Shown: positions 25,339 through 34,376 of the stretch, in pieces
Numbering within the stretch: the stretch's first letter is position 1
How the letters are laid out: every line of letters begins with the position of its first letter
DNA from: Chromatiales bacterium (ex Bugula neritina AB1)
Lineage (GTDB): Bacteria; Pseudomonadota; Gammaproteobacteria; Granulosicoccales; Granulosicoccaceae
NCBI GenBank assembly: GCA_001730015.1
Contig: MDLA01000074.1
Span: 1-53,258 of the forward strand
Direction: 5' to 3'
DNA length: 53,258 nt
Translations under genes and position numbers: made by a program
The notes under the pieces: model-generated
Database searches by the model: none
Told to the model about the DNA's origin: nothing
The model's input: only the letters and a program-made list of their open reading frames with translations

Positions 25339-26306
25339 ATGTATGTGCAAAACCCACTACCCCCTCTCAATGCATTGGGCGCCTTCGAGGCTGCGGCGCG
25401 ACATCTCAGTTTTACCAAAGCCGCCAAAGAGTTTGACGTACTACAGCCAGCGATTAGTCGTCATATCGCGGCACTCGAAAATGACCTTGGCACCACATTG
25501 TTTATACGAAAAAAACCTAAGCTGGAATTAACCAGTGATGGCGAAACACTGCTTACCGCGGTATCAAGCGGATTCGGGCAAATTGCTCATGCGGCCAACA
25601 TTATCCGGCAGCGCAATAGCACGCAGTCTTTCGTGGTCGCCACTTCTCTTGGTTTTGCTGGTTGCTTTCTGATGTCACGGTTGTCTGACTTCAACTCCTG
25701 CTATCCCGACGCTGACCTGGAGCTCGTTACCAGCGATCTTTACCGGAAGTACAATCCGCGTGAATTCGATGTCGCTATCGTGTTGGCGGAAAAGAAAAAT
25801 ATACCGGGCCGGGATGTCAGACTTCTATTTCGCGAAGAAATGATAGCTGTGTGTGCACCTGATTATCTGCGGGAGCGAGAGTTGCTCAGTGACGAAGATC
25901 TAGCGAAAGAACGGTTACTCTATCTGCATGAGCCAAACCATCTGGAAGATTGGAATACCTTCTTTTCCGATTCAGCTGCAACGGCACCGCCGTCAACGGC
26001 ATCGAATCGCTACCCGCTTATACGACCTATCTGCAAGCCGCATTGAACGGGGACGGCATTGGGCTAGGCTTGTCTATTTATATCGACGACTTAATTCGAG
26101 CAAAGCGTCTTTGTTTAGCCAGTGATAGACGAGTACAAACTGAGCGAGGATTTTTCTGTTGGGTGTCAGACCGAGGGCTCCACAAGCCAGCGGCACATGA
26201 TTTCGCTAACTGGTTAAACAAAGCAATTGAGCTGAGCCCCGATAGACAACGACGTCACGCTTTTAATGGACGCCAGGCCAGTTCGAGACACTGCATCCGC
26301 CTCTAA
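25339..26306 (+). pseudogene. LysR-family regulator (GcvA-like) with one frameshift
   Basis: The first frame (25339 onward) gives a normal LysR start, LPPLNALGAFEAAARHLSFT, and most of the effector domain up to LEDWNTFFSDS. It then runs out of homology and stops at 26046. The rest of the protein continues in another frame from about 25970 (NGTAVNGIESLPAYTTYLQA, GIGLGLSIYIDDLIR) to the stop at 26306. A one-base change in the run CTTTTCC near 25965-25969 would explain it. Either the gene is inactivated or this is a homopolymer error. It diverges from the oxygenase gene, so loss would leave that gene unregulated. Confidence 0.82.
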
Positions 26307-26332
26307 AACTAACTTTGGGTAAGTGTATTTTT

Positions 26333-26375
26333 ACCCTGGTGCTGCATAAAATTTCGGCCCGGAACCGCTGCGCTG
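26333..26375. repeat. 43-bp repeat shared (inverted) with 48347-48389
   Basis: The reverse complement of this stretch matches 48347-48389 at about 40 of 43 positions. At 48 kb it covers the last codons of the DUF1868 gene and the DNA just after it. Here it is followed by a DHDPS-gene fragment, and the two homologies overlap in CTGCGCTG (26368-26375). Confidence 0.7.
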
Positions 26376-26440
26376 ACAGTATCTTTCCATACGTCAGGAA
26401 ATGCGGGATCCCCTGCATAATAGAACAAAGAACCGACAAT
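26368..26440 (-). pseudogene. Fragment of a DHDPS-family gene
   Basis: These 73 bp match 40651-40723, inside the DHDPS-family gene, without gaps and with six mismatches. On the minus strand they encode IMQGIPHFLTYGKILSAQR, against IMQGIPHFLTYGKMLAAQR in the intact gene. Nothing else of the gene is present, so it is a short relic of a paralogue or a copied piece. Confidence 0.75.
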
Positions 26441-26639
26441 ACACGCCAGGTCGTTATCGATGTCACTGCGGGCGTAACTGTCACAAGCAGTAGTACGACA
26501 ATGTACCACAAAGGGAAAATTGGCTGCCTGAAGAAGATCGAAGCGATTGTCTCGACAGCACAACTTTGCTAACGGTCAATCACGGATTGTGGCTCCAGGT
26601 TAGTTATAGTTAACCTGGTCCAGAAACACGAGTAAAAAT

Positions 26640-26835
26640 GTCCCGCCGCGAGTATAAAACCCGTACAGAGGCGATCTGCGAATATAGCCGCTCCGGTTTT
26701 GTTGCATCTGGTGTGTTGTCGCTGGCCTCGGGACCATGTGGCACCTGATAGAAGCCATTTTTTGCTGTGACGGGTCCGATTTCTATTGGATTGCACAAAA
26801 TGTTTTCACGTTTGTCTCTTGCCTTGGCAAAATTC
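26640..26835 (-). pseudogene. Remnant of an FMN oxidoreductase (trimethylamine dehydrogenase-like)
   Basis: On the minus strand, about 26732-26835 encodes NPIEIGPVTAKNGFYQVPHG, which resembles the N-terminus of trimethylamine/histamine dehydrogenase-type flavoenzymes (FEPVKIGPVTA-NRFYQVPH in my recollection). In another frame the next 90 bp encode GAAIFADRLCTGFILA, similar to the FAD/ADP-domain end of the same family. If so, almost the entire gene between has been deleted. The N-terminal match is fairly convincing and the C-terminal one is weak. Confidence 0.4.
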
Positions 26836-26850
26836 CGCGTCGACTTTATT

Positions 26851-28278
26851 CTACCAAAGTTGATCCGGAGAAACAGGGGTATTGTTCAGGTTCAACTCGC
26901 CCGATGCTTTCAAACGGATATACGCAGCATCAGCGAGAACGCTGCAATCAGCAAATGCTTCAGCCATTTTGCGATGGCTGAATGTTGTTATTACCTGTGC
27001 CGCCAGCATTGGTTCGTTCGCCTCTAATAATGCAGACGCCGTGCGCACAATATCTTGTAATTCTGAATTTGCGTTTGCTTCAATATGAGACCAATGCTCA
27101 CGAACTTCTTTAAGTATTGTTGCAGGCTTTTGAAAGGCTAAATGCATTAATCGCTTATACGCATAGACAGCCGAGCCGGCAGTCTCTACTCCCTGTGAAA
27201 CCAGTGACACCGAGTCGGGTGTGGCCATCGCTTTGCGAACATCCTGAAAGCGATGACTTTCTCCATAGGTGAGATAGCGATGTTGTTGATATTCAGCAGG
27301 CACAGATGTCTGACCTAGAAAAACAGGTAACAATGGTGCAGCTACGGCACCGATAGGCGCATGCCACATCATCCGCAGCGCTGAATACTTTGGGTGCACC
27401 AGTGGTACTACTTGACCGTAGCCTGCTGTATCTCCCGTTAGCTTTTCTGTATTAATCGACCAGAATATATCTTTAAGTGTGATTTTTTGCGGCAGTTCCG
27501 CGCGTTCTCGCATAACTGATTCAATCCATTTCACACCTTCCCAGCGGTGCTTGCCATCACCATAGACAGCATTGACATTAAAAACGCCATCGGCAGGATC
27601 ATGCCATCCATATTCGATGGCGGTGTCAAAGAAGTGCGTCGGGAAAAGAAAATCATCGTTAGGTTGCGAGGGAATCTCACCGATATAACCCGGCCTTGAA
27701 GCACGAATGCTATCAGGGCCCAATCTCTCTGCAACCCACAGGCCTCTACCACCTGCAAACTCGATCACCACCCATGCTTCATCCGGATCAGCGATAAGAT
27801 GTGAGTTACCGCCGTAGGTCGAATAGCCGTGCTCAGCTATTAGCTGCGCAATCAGATCAACCCCTTCGCGAGCGGTTTTTGCACGCTCGATAACGATGCG
27901 CGCTAAATCGGAATAGTTTGGCCCTGTCTGATCTTTCGGCGTCATGTCTATCAATTCATCACGTGAAGTCGACCAGATATCGCGTACTGCTACTCCATAT
28001 TCGTTTAAACCTCCATTGGTCAACGGAGCAGGCACCCCAAGGTAGTAGCTATAGTTAACACGTATGTTACGAGCGGTTCGAGAGACCTGCGGAATTTGAG
28101 ACAAACGCCCTGGCAAATCAGCCTGCGGTGTTACACCAACGGTAATAGTCGCGTCACTGGAATAATCCTCTGCAGGATGAATTTCAAGCCAGTGGCTGGA
28201 AGGTTCATCGCCATAACCTGCCAGATAGGCGTGACCATCTGCAGTATGGTTGCACCCGATATAGATGCCGTAGCTCAT
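26851..28278 (-). CDS. C69-like dipeptidase, Ntn-hydrolase fold
   Basis: This 475-residue protein resembles peptidase family C69 (PepD) dipeptidases. It shows PLTNGGLNEYGVAVRDIWST, the central YGGNSHLIADPDEAWVVIEF and a GDGKHRWEGVKWIESVM segment. In classic C69 enzymes the nucleophile is an N-terminal Cys. A gapless alignment of the first 15 residues (SYGIYIGCNHTADGH) puts Ser2 at that place, exposed once Met1 is removed; Cys9 does not align with it. It is the last gene of the Opp-CocE operon, 26 bp after the second CocE gene, and presumably trims imported dipeptides in the cytoplasm. Confidence 0.8.
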   Translation of the reverse strand: MSYGIYIGCNHTADGHAYLAGYGDEPSSHWLEIHPAEDYSSDATITVGVTPQADLPGRLSQIPQVSRTARNIRVNYSYYLGVPAPLTNGGLNEYGVAVRDIWSTSRDELIDMTPKDQTGPNYSDLARIVIERAKTAREGVDLIAQLIAEHGYSTYGGNSHLIADPDEAWVVIEFAGGRGLWVAERLGPDSIRASRPGYIGEIPSQPNDDFLFPTHFFDTAIEYGWHDPADGVFNVNAVYGDGKHRWEGVKWIESVMRERAELPQKITLKDIFWSINTEKLTGDTAGYGQVVPLVHPKYSALRMMWHAPIGAVAAPLLPVFLGQTSVPAEYQQHRYLTYGESHRFQDVRKAMATPDSVSLVSQGVETAGSAVYAYKRLMHLAFQKPATILKEVREHWSHIEANANSELQDIVRTASALLEANEPMLAAQVITTFSHRKMAEAFADCSVLADAAYIRLKASGELNLNNTPVSPDQLW

Positions 28279-28304
28279 GCCTTGATCTCAATGTTAACGT
28301 GCAC

Positions 28305-30353
28305 TTAAAAACAATCCCGCTTATAGGACTTATCCGTTGTTTCGTTAAAGACCTCCTGATCGCCTTCCCACGCTATGGACTCCGTGTGCACGTGAAAATT
28401 ATCGGTGTCGCATGTCATGATGGTGCGAGTGAAGGTGCGTGTTTTCCAATCATCACCCCGGCTGTATTCCCACTCCCATTCATACTCGGCTTTCGCAGAG
28501 AGGGGGTCGTCAGGCTGTATGGTGTAGCGCTGTAGGTTGGTTGATGCCATGACGAGTTGACTGGCTTCAAAACGAACTTTGCCATTGTCTGAATAGATCT
28601 CTAAACTTTTAGCCCCTGTTTTTGGGTCTGTTATCACTTCACGTCGTTGCTTGAAGTCTGTTAGTTTTGTGTGGGCGAGAGGCCGAGGTGTGGTAGTCGC
28701 TTCAAATTTGGTCAGCGTGCCGTTGGTAGCGGTTTCGTCTCGACACGGTATAGACAAAACGCTGTCACTCGTGCGTATCTGCAGTGATCCGTTACCAGGG
28801 GTTGGCCAGGCGATTGGCCAATAGGTATTTGAACAGGCCAGGCGTAGTCGATGGCCCTTTTTTATTTTGTAGGCAGTGTTGTTCAGTGTTACGGATACCG
28901 TGTACCACTTATCAGGCTCAAGACGCTGCGGGTTATTCTTGCCGTTGCGCTGGCATAAGTTCATGATGCCCCGGGTAATCAATGTGCTACGCCCATCAGG
29001 CCGGATATCACAGAGTCTCGCTGCCAGCAATGCCTCTGGCTGATCACTTTTAACGTTGATGGTAAGCACCGTGTTACCAACAATCTCTAACGGCTTTTCA
29101 AGCCTGGTTGTATCGAATACAAGTGATTCTGCATCTTCGATTTGCTGATCATCAGGAAGTTCATCCGCCGGACCAAATGCAAACCAGGGCATGTACTCAC
29201 CTGACGCCATGCCGACAGTTTGCGGCGACGAACAATTCAATACAGCCGTTGGCTGCGGTGACCCGGATAGCCCGGATTCACCTGGATAAAATTGCTTAGG
29301 GTGAATTTGTTTTGAAGGCCACCCGGATTCACCAATCCACTTACCGGGGCGATGATCGTAATAAGGCTTTGGCTCGATACTGTCTTGTAGATAAACCTGG
29401 TAGGTTGCTTCGTCCATGATGCCGGTGTCGCGCCCTTTCAGCCACTGATCGAACCAGCGTAGTGCATCAGGTAAAAATGCCACGGTTGGGCCCGGTATGC
29501 CGAGGTGAGGATAACGATGACACCATGCCCCTTGTAAACCGCGCTTGGGCACGTTGAGCATTTCAAGCAAACGTGGCACCGTATTTGGCCAGCAATCAGC
29601 GTGACCACTGACTGCATATATGGGGATCTTGATGGCATCATAGTCGGTGCCGACAGTGCCGCGTAACCAATAGTCATCTTCACGTTGATGCGATAGAAAA
29701 TGATCAAGATAATGGGGCGTGTTTTGCAGTCGGTCCATCCAGAGTGCTCGCCAATCATCGCCTATTAGTGCGGGATCTGGCGGGCGGGTGTTATAGCCGA
29801 ACATAATCGCAGCCCATCCAATAGTCTGCCCGGTTAAGCAGCCCATATAGTAGGAGCCGTCATCGTAATAACGAAATTCAGTTGCTCCCAGTGCGATTAC
29901 GGTTTTTAATGCGTCAGGCTGACGTTGTGCCAGTTGCAGGCCGGTGATTCCACCCCATGAAATTCCAATAGTACCCACATTGCCATCACACCACGGCTGT
30001 GCAGCGATCCAGTTAATAACGTCGACTCCATCATCGATTTCCTGATTGCTGTATTCGTCATCAAGGATGCCGTCAGATGATCCGGAGCCACGCATGTCAA
30101 CACGCAAACAAACGTACCCCTGCTCCGCGAACCAGGCGATTGTTGTTGCGTCTCTTATGGCTGAGTAGTCGTCTTTGCGGTACGGTATGTATTCCAATAT
30201 TGCTGGCACTGGCTTGGTTGTAGTGGTATCACTGGAAGCCGTGCCTGTTATGTGTTCTTCTGTAACACCAATATTTTCGGGTAGCCAGATGCGTGCGCCC
30301 AGCCTCGCACCGTCATTCATTGGTATCCAAGTGTGTTCAACGCAGATTGCCAT
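28305..30353 (-). CDS. CocE/NonD family hydrolase (S15-like), paralogue 2
   Basis: This 682-residue alpha/beta-hydrolase has the CocE/X-Pro dipeptidyl-peptidase architecture. The N-terminal hydrolase domain contains the nucleophile S132 in GISWGG, the acid D253 in SGHADCWPN and H279 in GAWCHRYPH. The C-terminal jelly-roll domain (about 400-650) is recognisable by YKIKKGHRLRLACSNTYWP. Family members cleave acyl esters, amides or X-Pro peptides. There is no signal peptide, so it is cytoplasmic. AGGAG precedes the ATG at 30353. It lies between its paralogue and the C69-like gene in the peptide operon. Confidence 0.88.
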   Translation of the reverse strand: MAICVEHTWIPMNDGARLGARIWLPENIGVTEEHITGTASSDTTTTKPVPAILEYIPYRKDDYSAIRDATTIAWFAEQGYVCLRVDMRGSGSSDGILDDEYSNQEIDDGVDVINWIAAQPWCDGNVGTIGISWGGITGLQLAQRQPDALKTVIALGATEFRYYDDGSYYMGCLTGQTIGWAAIMFGYNTRPPDPALIGDDWRALWMDRLQNTPHYLDHFLSHQREDDYWLRGTVGTDYDAIKIPIYAVSGHADCWPNTVPRLLEMLNVPKRGLQGAWCHRYPHLGIPGPTVAFLPDALRWFDQWLKGRDTGIMDEATYQVYLQDSIEPKPYYDHRPGKWIGESGWPSKQIHPKQFYPGESGLSGSPQPTAVLNCSSPQTVGMASGEYMPWFAFGPADELPDDQQIEDAESLVFDTTRLEKPLEIVGNTVLTINVKSDQPEALLAARLCDIRPDGRSTLITRGIMNLCQRNGKNNPQRLEPDKWYTVSVTLNNTAYKIKKGHRLRLACSNTYWPIAWPTPGNGSLQIRTSDSVLSIPCRDETATNGTLTKFEATTTPRPLAHTKLTDFKQRREVITDPKTGAKSLEIYSDNGKVRFEASQLVMASTNLQRYTIQPDDPLSAKAEYEWEWEYSRGDDWKTRTFTRTIMTCDTDNFHVHTESIAWEGDQEVFNETTDKSYKRDCF

Positions 30354-30382
30354 GGTTTACTCCTGGGTTAAACCTATATGTG

Positions 30383-32389
30383 TCAAGAGCATGTGCGTTT
30401 AATGGTCGGGTGCCAATGCCGTGTAAACAATATCTGGTCATTTTCTGAGACAACAACATTTCCTTGCAATATGAAATCTGTGATCGTTGAGCGAATTTCG
30501 ACGGTGCTATTTACTTTAACCTGCCAGTCATCTCGAGAAAAATATAAAGTGTGCTCATAGCGTGAAGCTGCACTGTTTGGATTGTTAAGAGCAATACGAT
30601 GAAGTGCCGCTGTCTCATAGCCAAACTCTAAATCAATAGTCGGATAATAAACGCTGTAACGTGGTTGCTGCCAGCCTATCGATTGAGTTTTTATGTCGGC
30701 ACTAATTTCCGTCCAGCGTTTTAGTTCAGGTGCAGATAGAATTTCATAATCCCGGTTAGGTTTTAATGCCCGCTCTTTATATTCTGGGGTTGTGAATTGA
30801 TATTCATCATCGGATGTATCAATCCGCACCGGGAGCTTCAGCTCAAGACTACTATGCAATATCGCCATTTTTGCAATGACGGGCGATGGCCAGATGTTCG
30901 GCCAATAACTACTTGATAGTGACAGTCGTAACTGGTGACCCTCGGCAAGCCGGTAGGCCGTGTTGTGCAGCTGCAAACTTATTTTTGTTTCACTCTCTGG
31001 ATAGTTTGTGCTTAACTCAGTGCTTTGCTGATTAAGCGCAAGATTTCTAATGGCATAAGATATCCGTGCGACACCTCCGTCCGGGTGTACGTCGTTTAGC
31101 CTCGCCACAAGCATTGCAGATGACTGATCGCGGCAAACAGTCAGATCAAGTTCAACTGATCCCAGTATTTCTATTGGCTCTACAAGCGGCTCGCTTTCAA
31201 AGACTAAAGAATGTTCATCGTCTTCACGTTGATCAAGAGGCAATCCACCCACCCGACCAAAATACCCTGTATCACCGGCAGCCTTACCGACACTTAGGTT
31301 TCCGGGTACGTCGCTTTGCATTTCAGTAGTGGTTTTGTTCCGGGCTAATTTTTTACCAACCAAAAAGTATGAATGATTCTGGACATTGTCAGATGGCCAT
31401 GCACGTTCGGCGATCCAGCGGCCGGGTCGGGAATCTATCTTGTTAGCCGGTATTGCATAGTCCTGAACCCAAACACGTAGCTGCGGCTCTTTATCGACAC
31501 CGTTTTCATTACCACACAACCAATGGTCCCACCATCGAATTGCCTCATGCTGAAACGCGATACCAGGGGACGGATTTGCCTGATCTGGATAATGATGCCC
31601 CCAGGCGCCAACTATGCCCCAGCTATGATGGCTTGATTGCTCAAGGAAATTCATAACGGTATTGCTGTATCGATCAGCCCACCCACCAATCATCAACACT
31701 GGGCAGGTAATTAATTCGGGGTTTTCGTTTACGCTGCCCCACTGCCAATATTCATCACGGGTTTCGTGTGCAATCCAATGCTCTAGTGGAAAACTGAGTT
31801 GCTGAAGCCGGTTAAGCCAGAGCTCCCGCCACTGCTTGCCAACGGTCAGCGGGTCCGGCGGGGATGCGAGAATCGCGGGTAAGGTTGCACCCCACTCTAT
31901 TGAGTCTGTGAGCAGGCATCCGCCCATATGGTGAATGTCGTCATCGTAGCGATTGTTGTTAGCACAGACGGCAATAACCGCTTTTAACGCAGGCGGGTTT
32001 CTACTGGCTGCCTGTAAACTACTGGTTCCACCCCAGGATGTTCCCATCATGCCAACGCGACCGTTGCACCAGCTTTGTCGGGCAATCCATTCGATAACGG
32101 CTATAGCATCATCAAGTTCTTCGGGTGTGTACATATCGCTCATGATGCCCTCCGAATCACCAGAGCCACGCATATCAACTCTTATTGCAGCGAACCCGGC
32201 TTGAGCAAAAACCGGATGGTTTCTTTCATCCCGAATTCTGACCATGTCTCGTTTTCGGTAGGGAATATATTCAAGGATTGCCGGCACGGGTTCAGTGGCT
32301 GATTCTTGTGGCAACCAGATTCTTGCCGATAGACGAACACCATCGTGCATTGTTATCCATTGATGCTCGATGATGCTAACGGGCTGCAT
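30383..32389 (-). CDS. CocE/NonD family hydrolase (S15-like), paralogue 1
   Basis: This is the second member of the family in tandem (668 residues). It starts MQPVSIIEHQWITMHDGVRL and has the nucleophile S118 in GTSWGG, GGWADRYSN for the acid, GAWGHHYPD for the histidine and a C-terminal jelly roll (GHQLRLSLSSSYWP). The two copies are clearly related but far from identical, so the duplication is old and their substrates may differ. The frame is open to a TTG at 32461 overlapping the ATPase gene. The ATG at 32389 places the N-terminus like that of the neighbour and is preferred, though without a strong ribosome site. Confidence 0.87.
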   Translation of the reverse strand: MQPVSIIEHQWITMHDGVRLSARIWLPQESATEPVPAILEYIPYRKRDMVRIRDERNHPVFAQAGFAAIRVDMRGSGDSEGIMSDMYTPEELDDAIAVIEWIARQSWCNGRVGMMGTSWGGTSSLQAASRNPPALKAVIAVCANNNRYDDDIHHMGGCLLTDSIEWGATLPAILASPPDPLTVGKQWRELWLNRLQQLSFPLEHWIAHETRDEYWQWGSVNENPELITCPVLMIGGWADRYSNTVMNFLEQSSHHSWGIVGAWGHHYPDQANPSPGIAFQHEAIRWWDHWLCGNENGVDKEPQLRVWVQDYAIPANKIDSRPGRWIAERAWPSDNVQNHSYFLVGKKLARNKTTTEMQSDVPGNLSVGKAAGDTGYFGRVGGLPLDQREDDEHSLVFESEPLVEPIEILGSVELDLTVCRDQSSAMLVARLNDVHPDGGVARISYAIRNLALNQQSTELSTNYPESETKISLQLHNTAYRLAEGHQLRLSLSSSYWPNIWPSPVIAKMAILHSSLELKLPVRIDTSDDEYQFTTPEYKERALKPNRDYEILSAPELKRWTEISADIKTQSIGWQQPRYSVYYPTIDLEFGYETAALHRIALNNPNSAASRYEHTLYFSRDDWQVKVNSTVEIRSTITDFILQGNVVVSENDQILFTRHWHPTIKRTCS

Positions 32390-32433
32390 TTCAGTGCTTA
32401 AGCTTTGGCATGTATTATTGCGTTCGGCAGTTT

Positions 32434-33408
32434 TTACTGCGGATAGTGGCAGCTTATCCAATGCTGCCTGTCATTGATAACATCAGGTGGAAAATCCAGC
32501 TTGCAACGTTTGCCTGCAACCGGACAACGTGTATGGAATTCGCATCCGGTTGGGCGCTGCATAAGACTTGGCACCTCACCTTGTAGCTCAATGCGGTTGA
32601 TTTTTGCATCCGGATCAGCTTCCGGGTTGGCCGATAACAGCGCCAGTGTATAAGGGTGCCTGGCTTCGGCAAAAATATCATCGGTATCGCCTACCTCAAC
32701 AAAACGTCCAAGGTACATAATCGCCGTACGGTTCGAAATATGCCGCACTATGTTGAGGTTGTGGGTAATCACAAACATGCTTAAACCGAGATCGTCTTGT
32801 AATTTATTCAATAAATTAAGAATCTCCCCTTGCACTGACACATCCAAACCCGCTGTGGGTTCGTCGGCGATGATTAATTTGGGTTGCAGTGCCAAAGCCC
32901 GCGCCACGCCAACCCGCCGTGCCTGGCCACCACTTAGCTGATGCGGATAACGATCGGTGTAGTCGGTGGGCAAACCCACCATGTTAAGCAGGCGATGTGC
33001 TTCGGCGCGAAGATCTGTTTGCTTTAAGCCATGAATTTTGAAAGGCTCGGTGATTAAAGAACCCACGCTCAGCCGCGGGCTGAGTGAGCCCGTCGGGTTT
33101 TGCCACATGTAGGAAATTTGTTTCCGGTAGGTTTGCATGCCGTTGTTATCGAGCTCACTGATGTTGCTGTCACCAAAATGAACAGACCCGTGGGCAATTT
33201 TATGAATTCCCGCTATGGCCATGGCCAGGGTGGATTTGCCGGAACCGCTTTCACCCACCAGTGTGAAAGTTTCACCTTCGCGTATATCAAACGAAACATC
33301 TCTGACTGCATCTATAAACGGATCACGGTTGCCGCTCAATAACGCCTGCAGCGTACCCTGCGCTCGAAAGCGCACGCGGAGGTTTTTTACGCTCAGCACG
33401 CGGCTCAT
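32434..33408 (-). CDS. Oligopeptide ABC transporter ATPase, OppF type
   Basis: This 324-residue ATPase has Walker [11 protein letters not shown]-loop MWQNPTGSLSPR, signature LSGGQ, Walker B LIIADEPTAGLD and the peptide-transporter tail with GCEFHTRCPVAGKRC. The chosen start (33408) overlaps the upstream gene as ATGA and drops seven upstream codons. It pairs with the OppD-type ATPase, and the next genes in the operon are the peptide hydrolases. Confidence 0.92.
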   Translation of the reverse strand: MSRVLSVKNLRVRFRAQGTLQALLSGNRDPFIDAVRDVSFDIREGETFTLVGESGSGKSTLAMAIAGIHKIAHGSVHFGDSNISELDNNGMQTYRKQISYMWQNPTGSLSPRLSVGSLITEPFKIHGLKQTDLRAEAHRLLNMVGLPTDYTDRYPHQLSGGQARRVGVARALALQPKLIIADEPTAGLDVSVQGEILNLLNKLQDDLGLSMFVITHNLNIVRHISNRTAIMYLGRFVEVGDTDDIFAEARHPYTLALLSANPEADPDAKINRIELQGEVPSLMQRPTGCEFHTRCPVAGKRCKLDFPPDVINDRQHWISCHYPQ

Positions 33409-34376
33409 GATGAGCTCGCCAGATGGCATGAAACAAAATGTGCCTCACGGGCTTCCTGCCAAATTGGTGTGTGAGTATTGCACTTTTCAAAGGCATGCTC
33501 ACAGCGATCACGAAAGATGCATCCCTGCGGTATTTCAATGAGGTTAGGTACTTCCCCGTCAATGGTGGGCAGTTGCCGTGTTTTTTCCCGAATGACTGCT
33601 GGATCGCATTGCAGTAGTTTTTGTGTATACGGGTGAAGCGGGCGATGGAATACATCTCTAACGGTGCCCTCTTCAATTACCTCACCGGCATACATGACCA
33701 CAACAAAATCACATAACTCTGCGATAACACCCAGATGATGAGATATAAATAAAATCGAGCAGTCCAGGCTCGACTGTAGTTCTTTTAACAACTGAATGAT
33801 CTGCACTTCAAGTGTTGCGTCAAGAGCCGTTGTGGGCTCATCGGCAATGAGTAACGACGGGTTTGCCTGCAACGCCATTGCAATACAAATGCGTTGTTGC
33901 ATGCCTCCTGAGAACTCGTGTGGGTATTGTTTTAACCTGCGGGCCGGGTCTGGTATACCCACTCTGCTCAGCATGTCAATTGAGCGAGCCTGTTTTTCAC
34001 TGCGGCTGGACTTGTCGCGATACTGTATATCAAGCATCTGCTGGCCAATGCTTACCACAGGGTTTAACGCCGACATTGGATCTTGAAAAATAATCGACAT
34101 GGTATCACCACGAATCTTTCGCATTTGATCATCGTTGAGTGAAAGCAGATCCTGCCCTTCGAACTCTATATTTCCATTGGGGATAATCGCATTCTCGGCA
34201 AGCAGGCGAATAATGGCTGAAATTAACGTCGATTTTCCGCACCCGCTTTCGCCAACCACACCCACAATGGCGCCCCTGGGTACGTCCAGATTGACATGCC
34301 TTAACGCCTGCAATTCACCACGTCTTGTCCGGTAGTGAATAGAAAGATCACGCAAACTGAGTACGTTTTCGTTCAA
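33405..34376 (-). CDS. Oligopeptide ABC transporter ATPase, OppD type
   Basis: This 323-residue ATPase has Walker A GESGCGKST, Q-loop IIFQDPMSALNP, signature FSGGM, Walker [13 protein letters not shown] and the C-terminal cysteine motif GCIFRDRCEHAFEKC. It overlaps both neighbours by ATGA, indicating one tightly coupled transcript. No unusual residues are seen. Confidence 0.92.
   Translation of the reverse strand: MNENVLSLRDLSIHYRTRRGELQALRHVNLDVPRGAIVGVVGESGCGKSTLISAIIRLLAENAIIPNGNIEFEGQDLLSLNDDQMRKIRGDTMSIIFQDPMSALNPVVSIGQQMLDIQYRDKSSRSEKQARSIDMLSRVGIPDPARRLKQYPHEFSGGMQQRICIAMALQANPSLLIADEPTTALDATLEVQIIQLLKELQSSLDCSILFISHHLGVIAELCDFVVVMYAGEVIEEGTVRDVFHRPLHPYTQKLLQCDPAVIREKTRQLPTIDGEVPNLIEIPQGCIFRDRCEHAFEKCNTHTPIWQEAREAHFVSCHLASSS

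Noticed and set aside
26263..26572. Overlapping small open frames (82-85 codons) on both strands as genes
   Set aside because: The coding similarity is confined to a 73-bp piece of a DHDPS-type gene and a 43-bp repeat. The frames are products of a rearranged mosaic.
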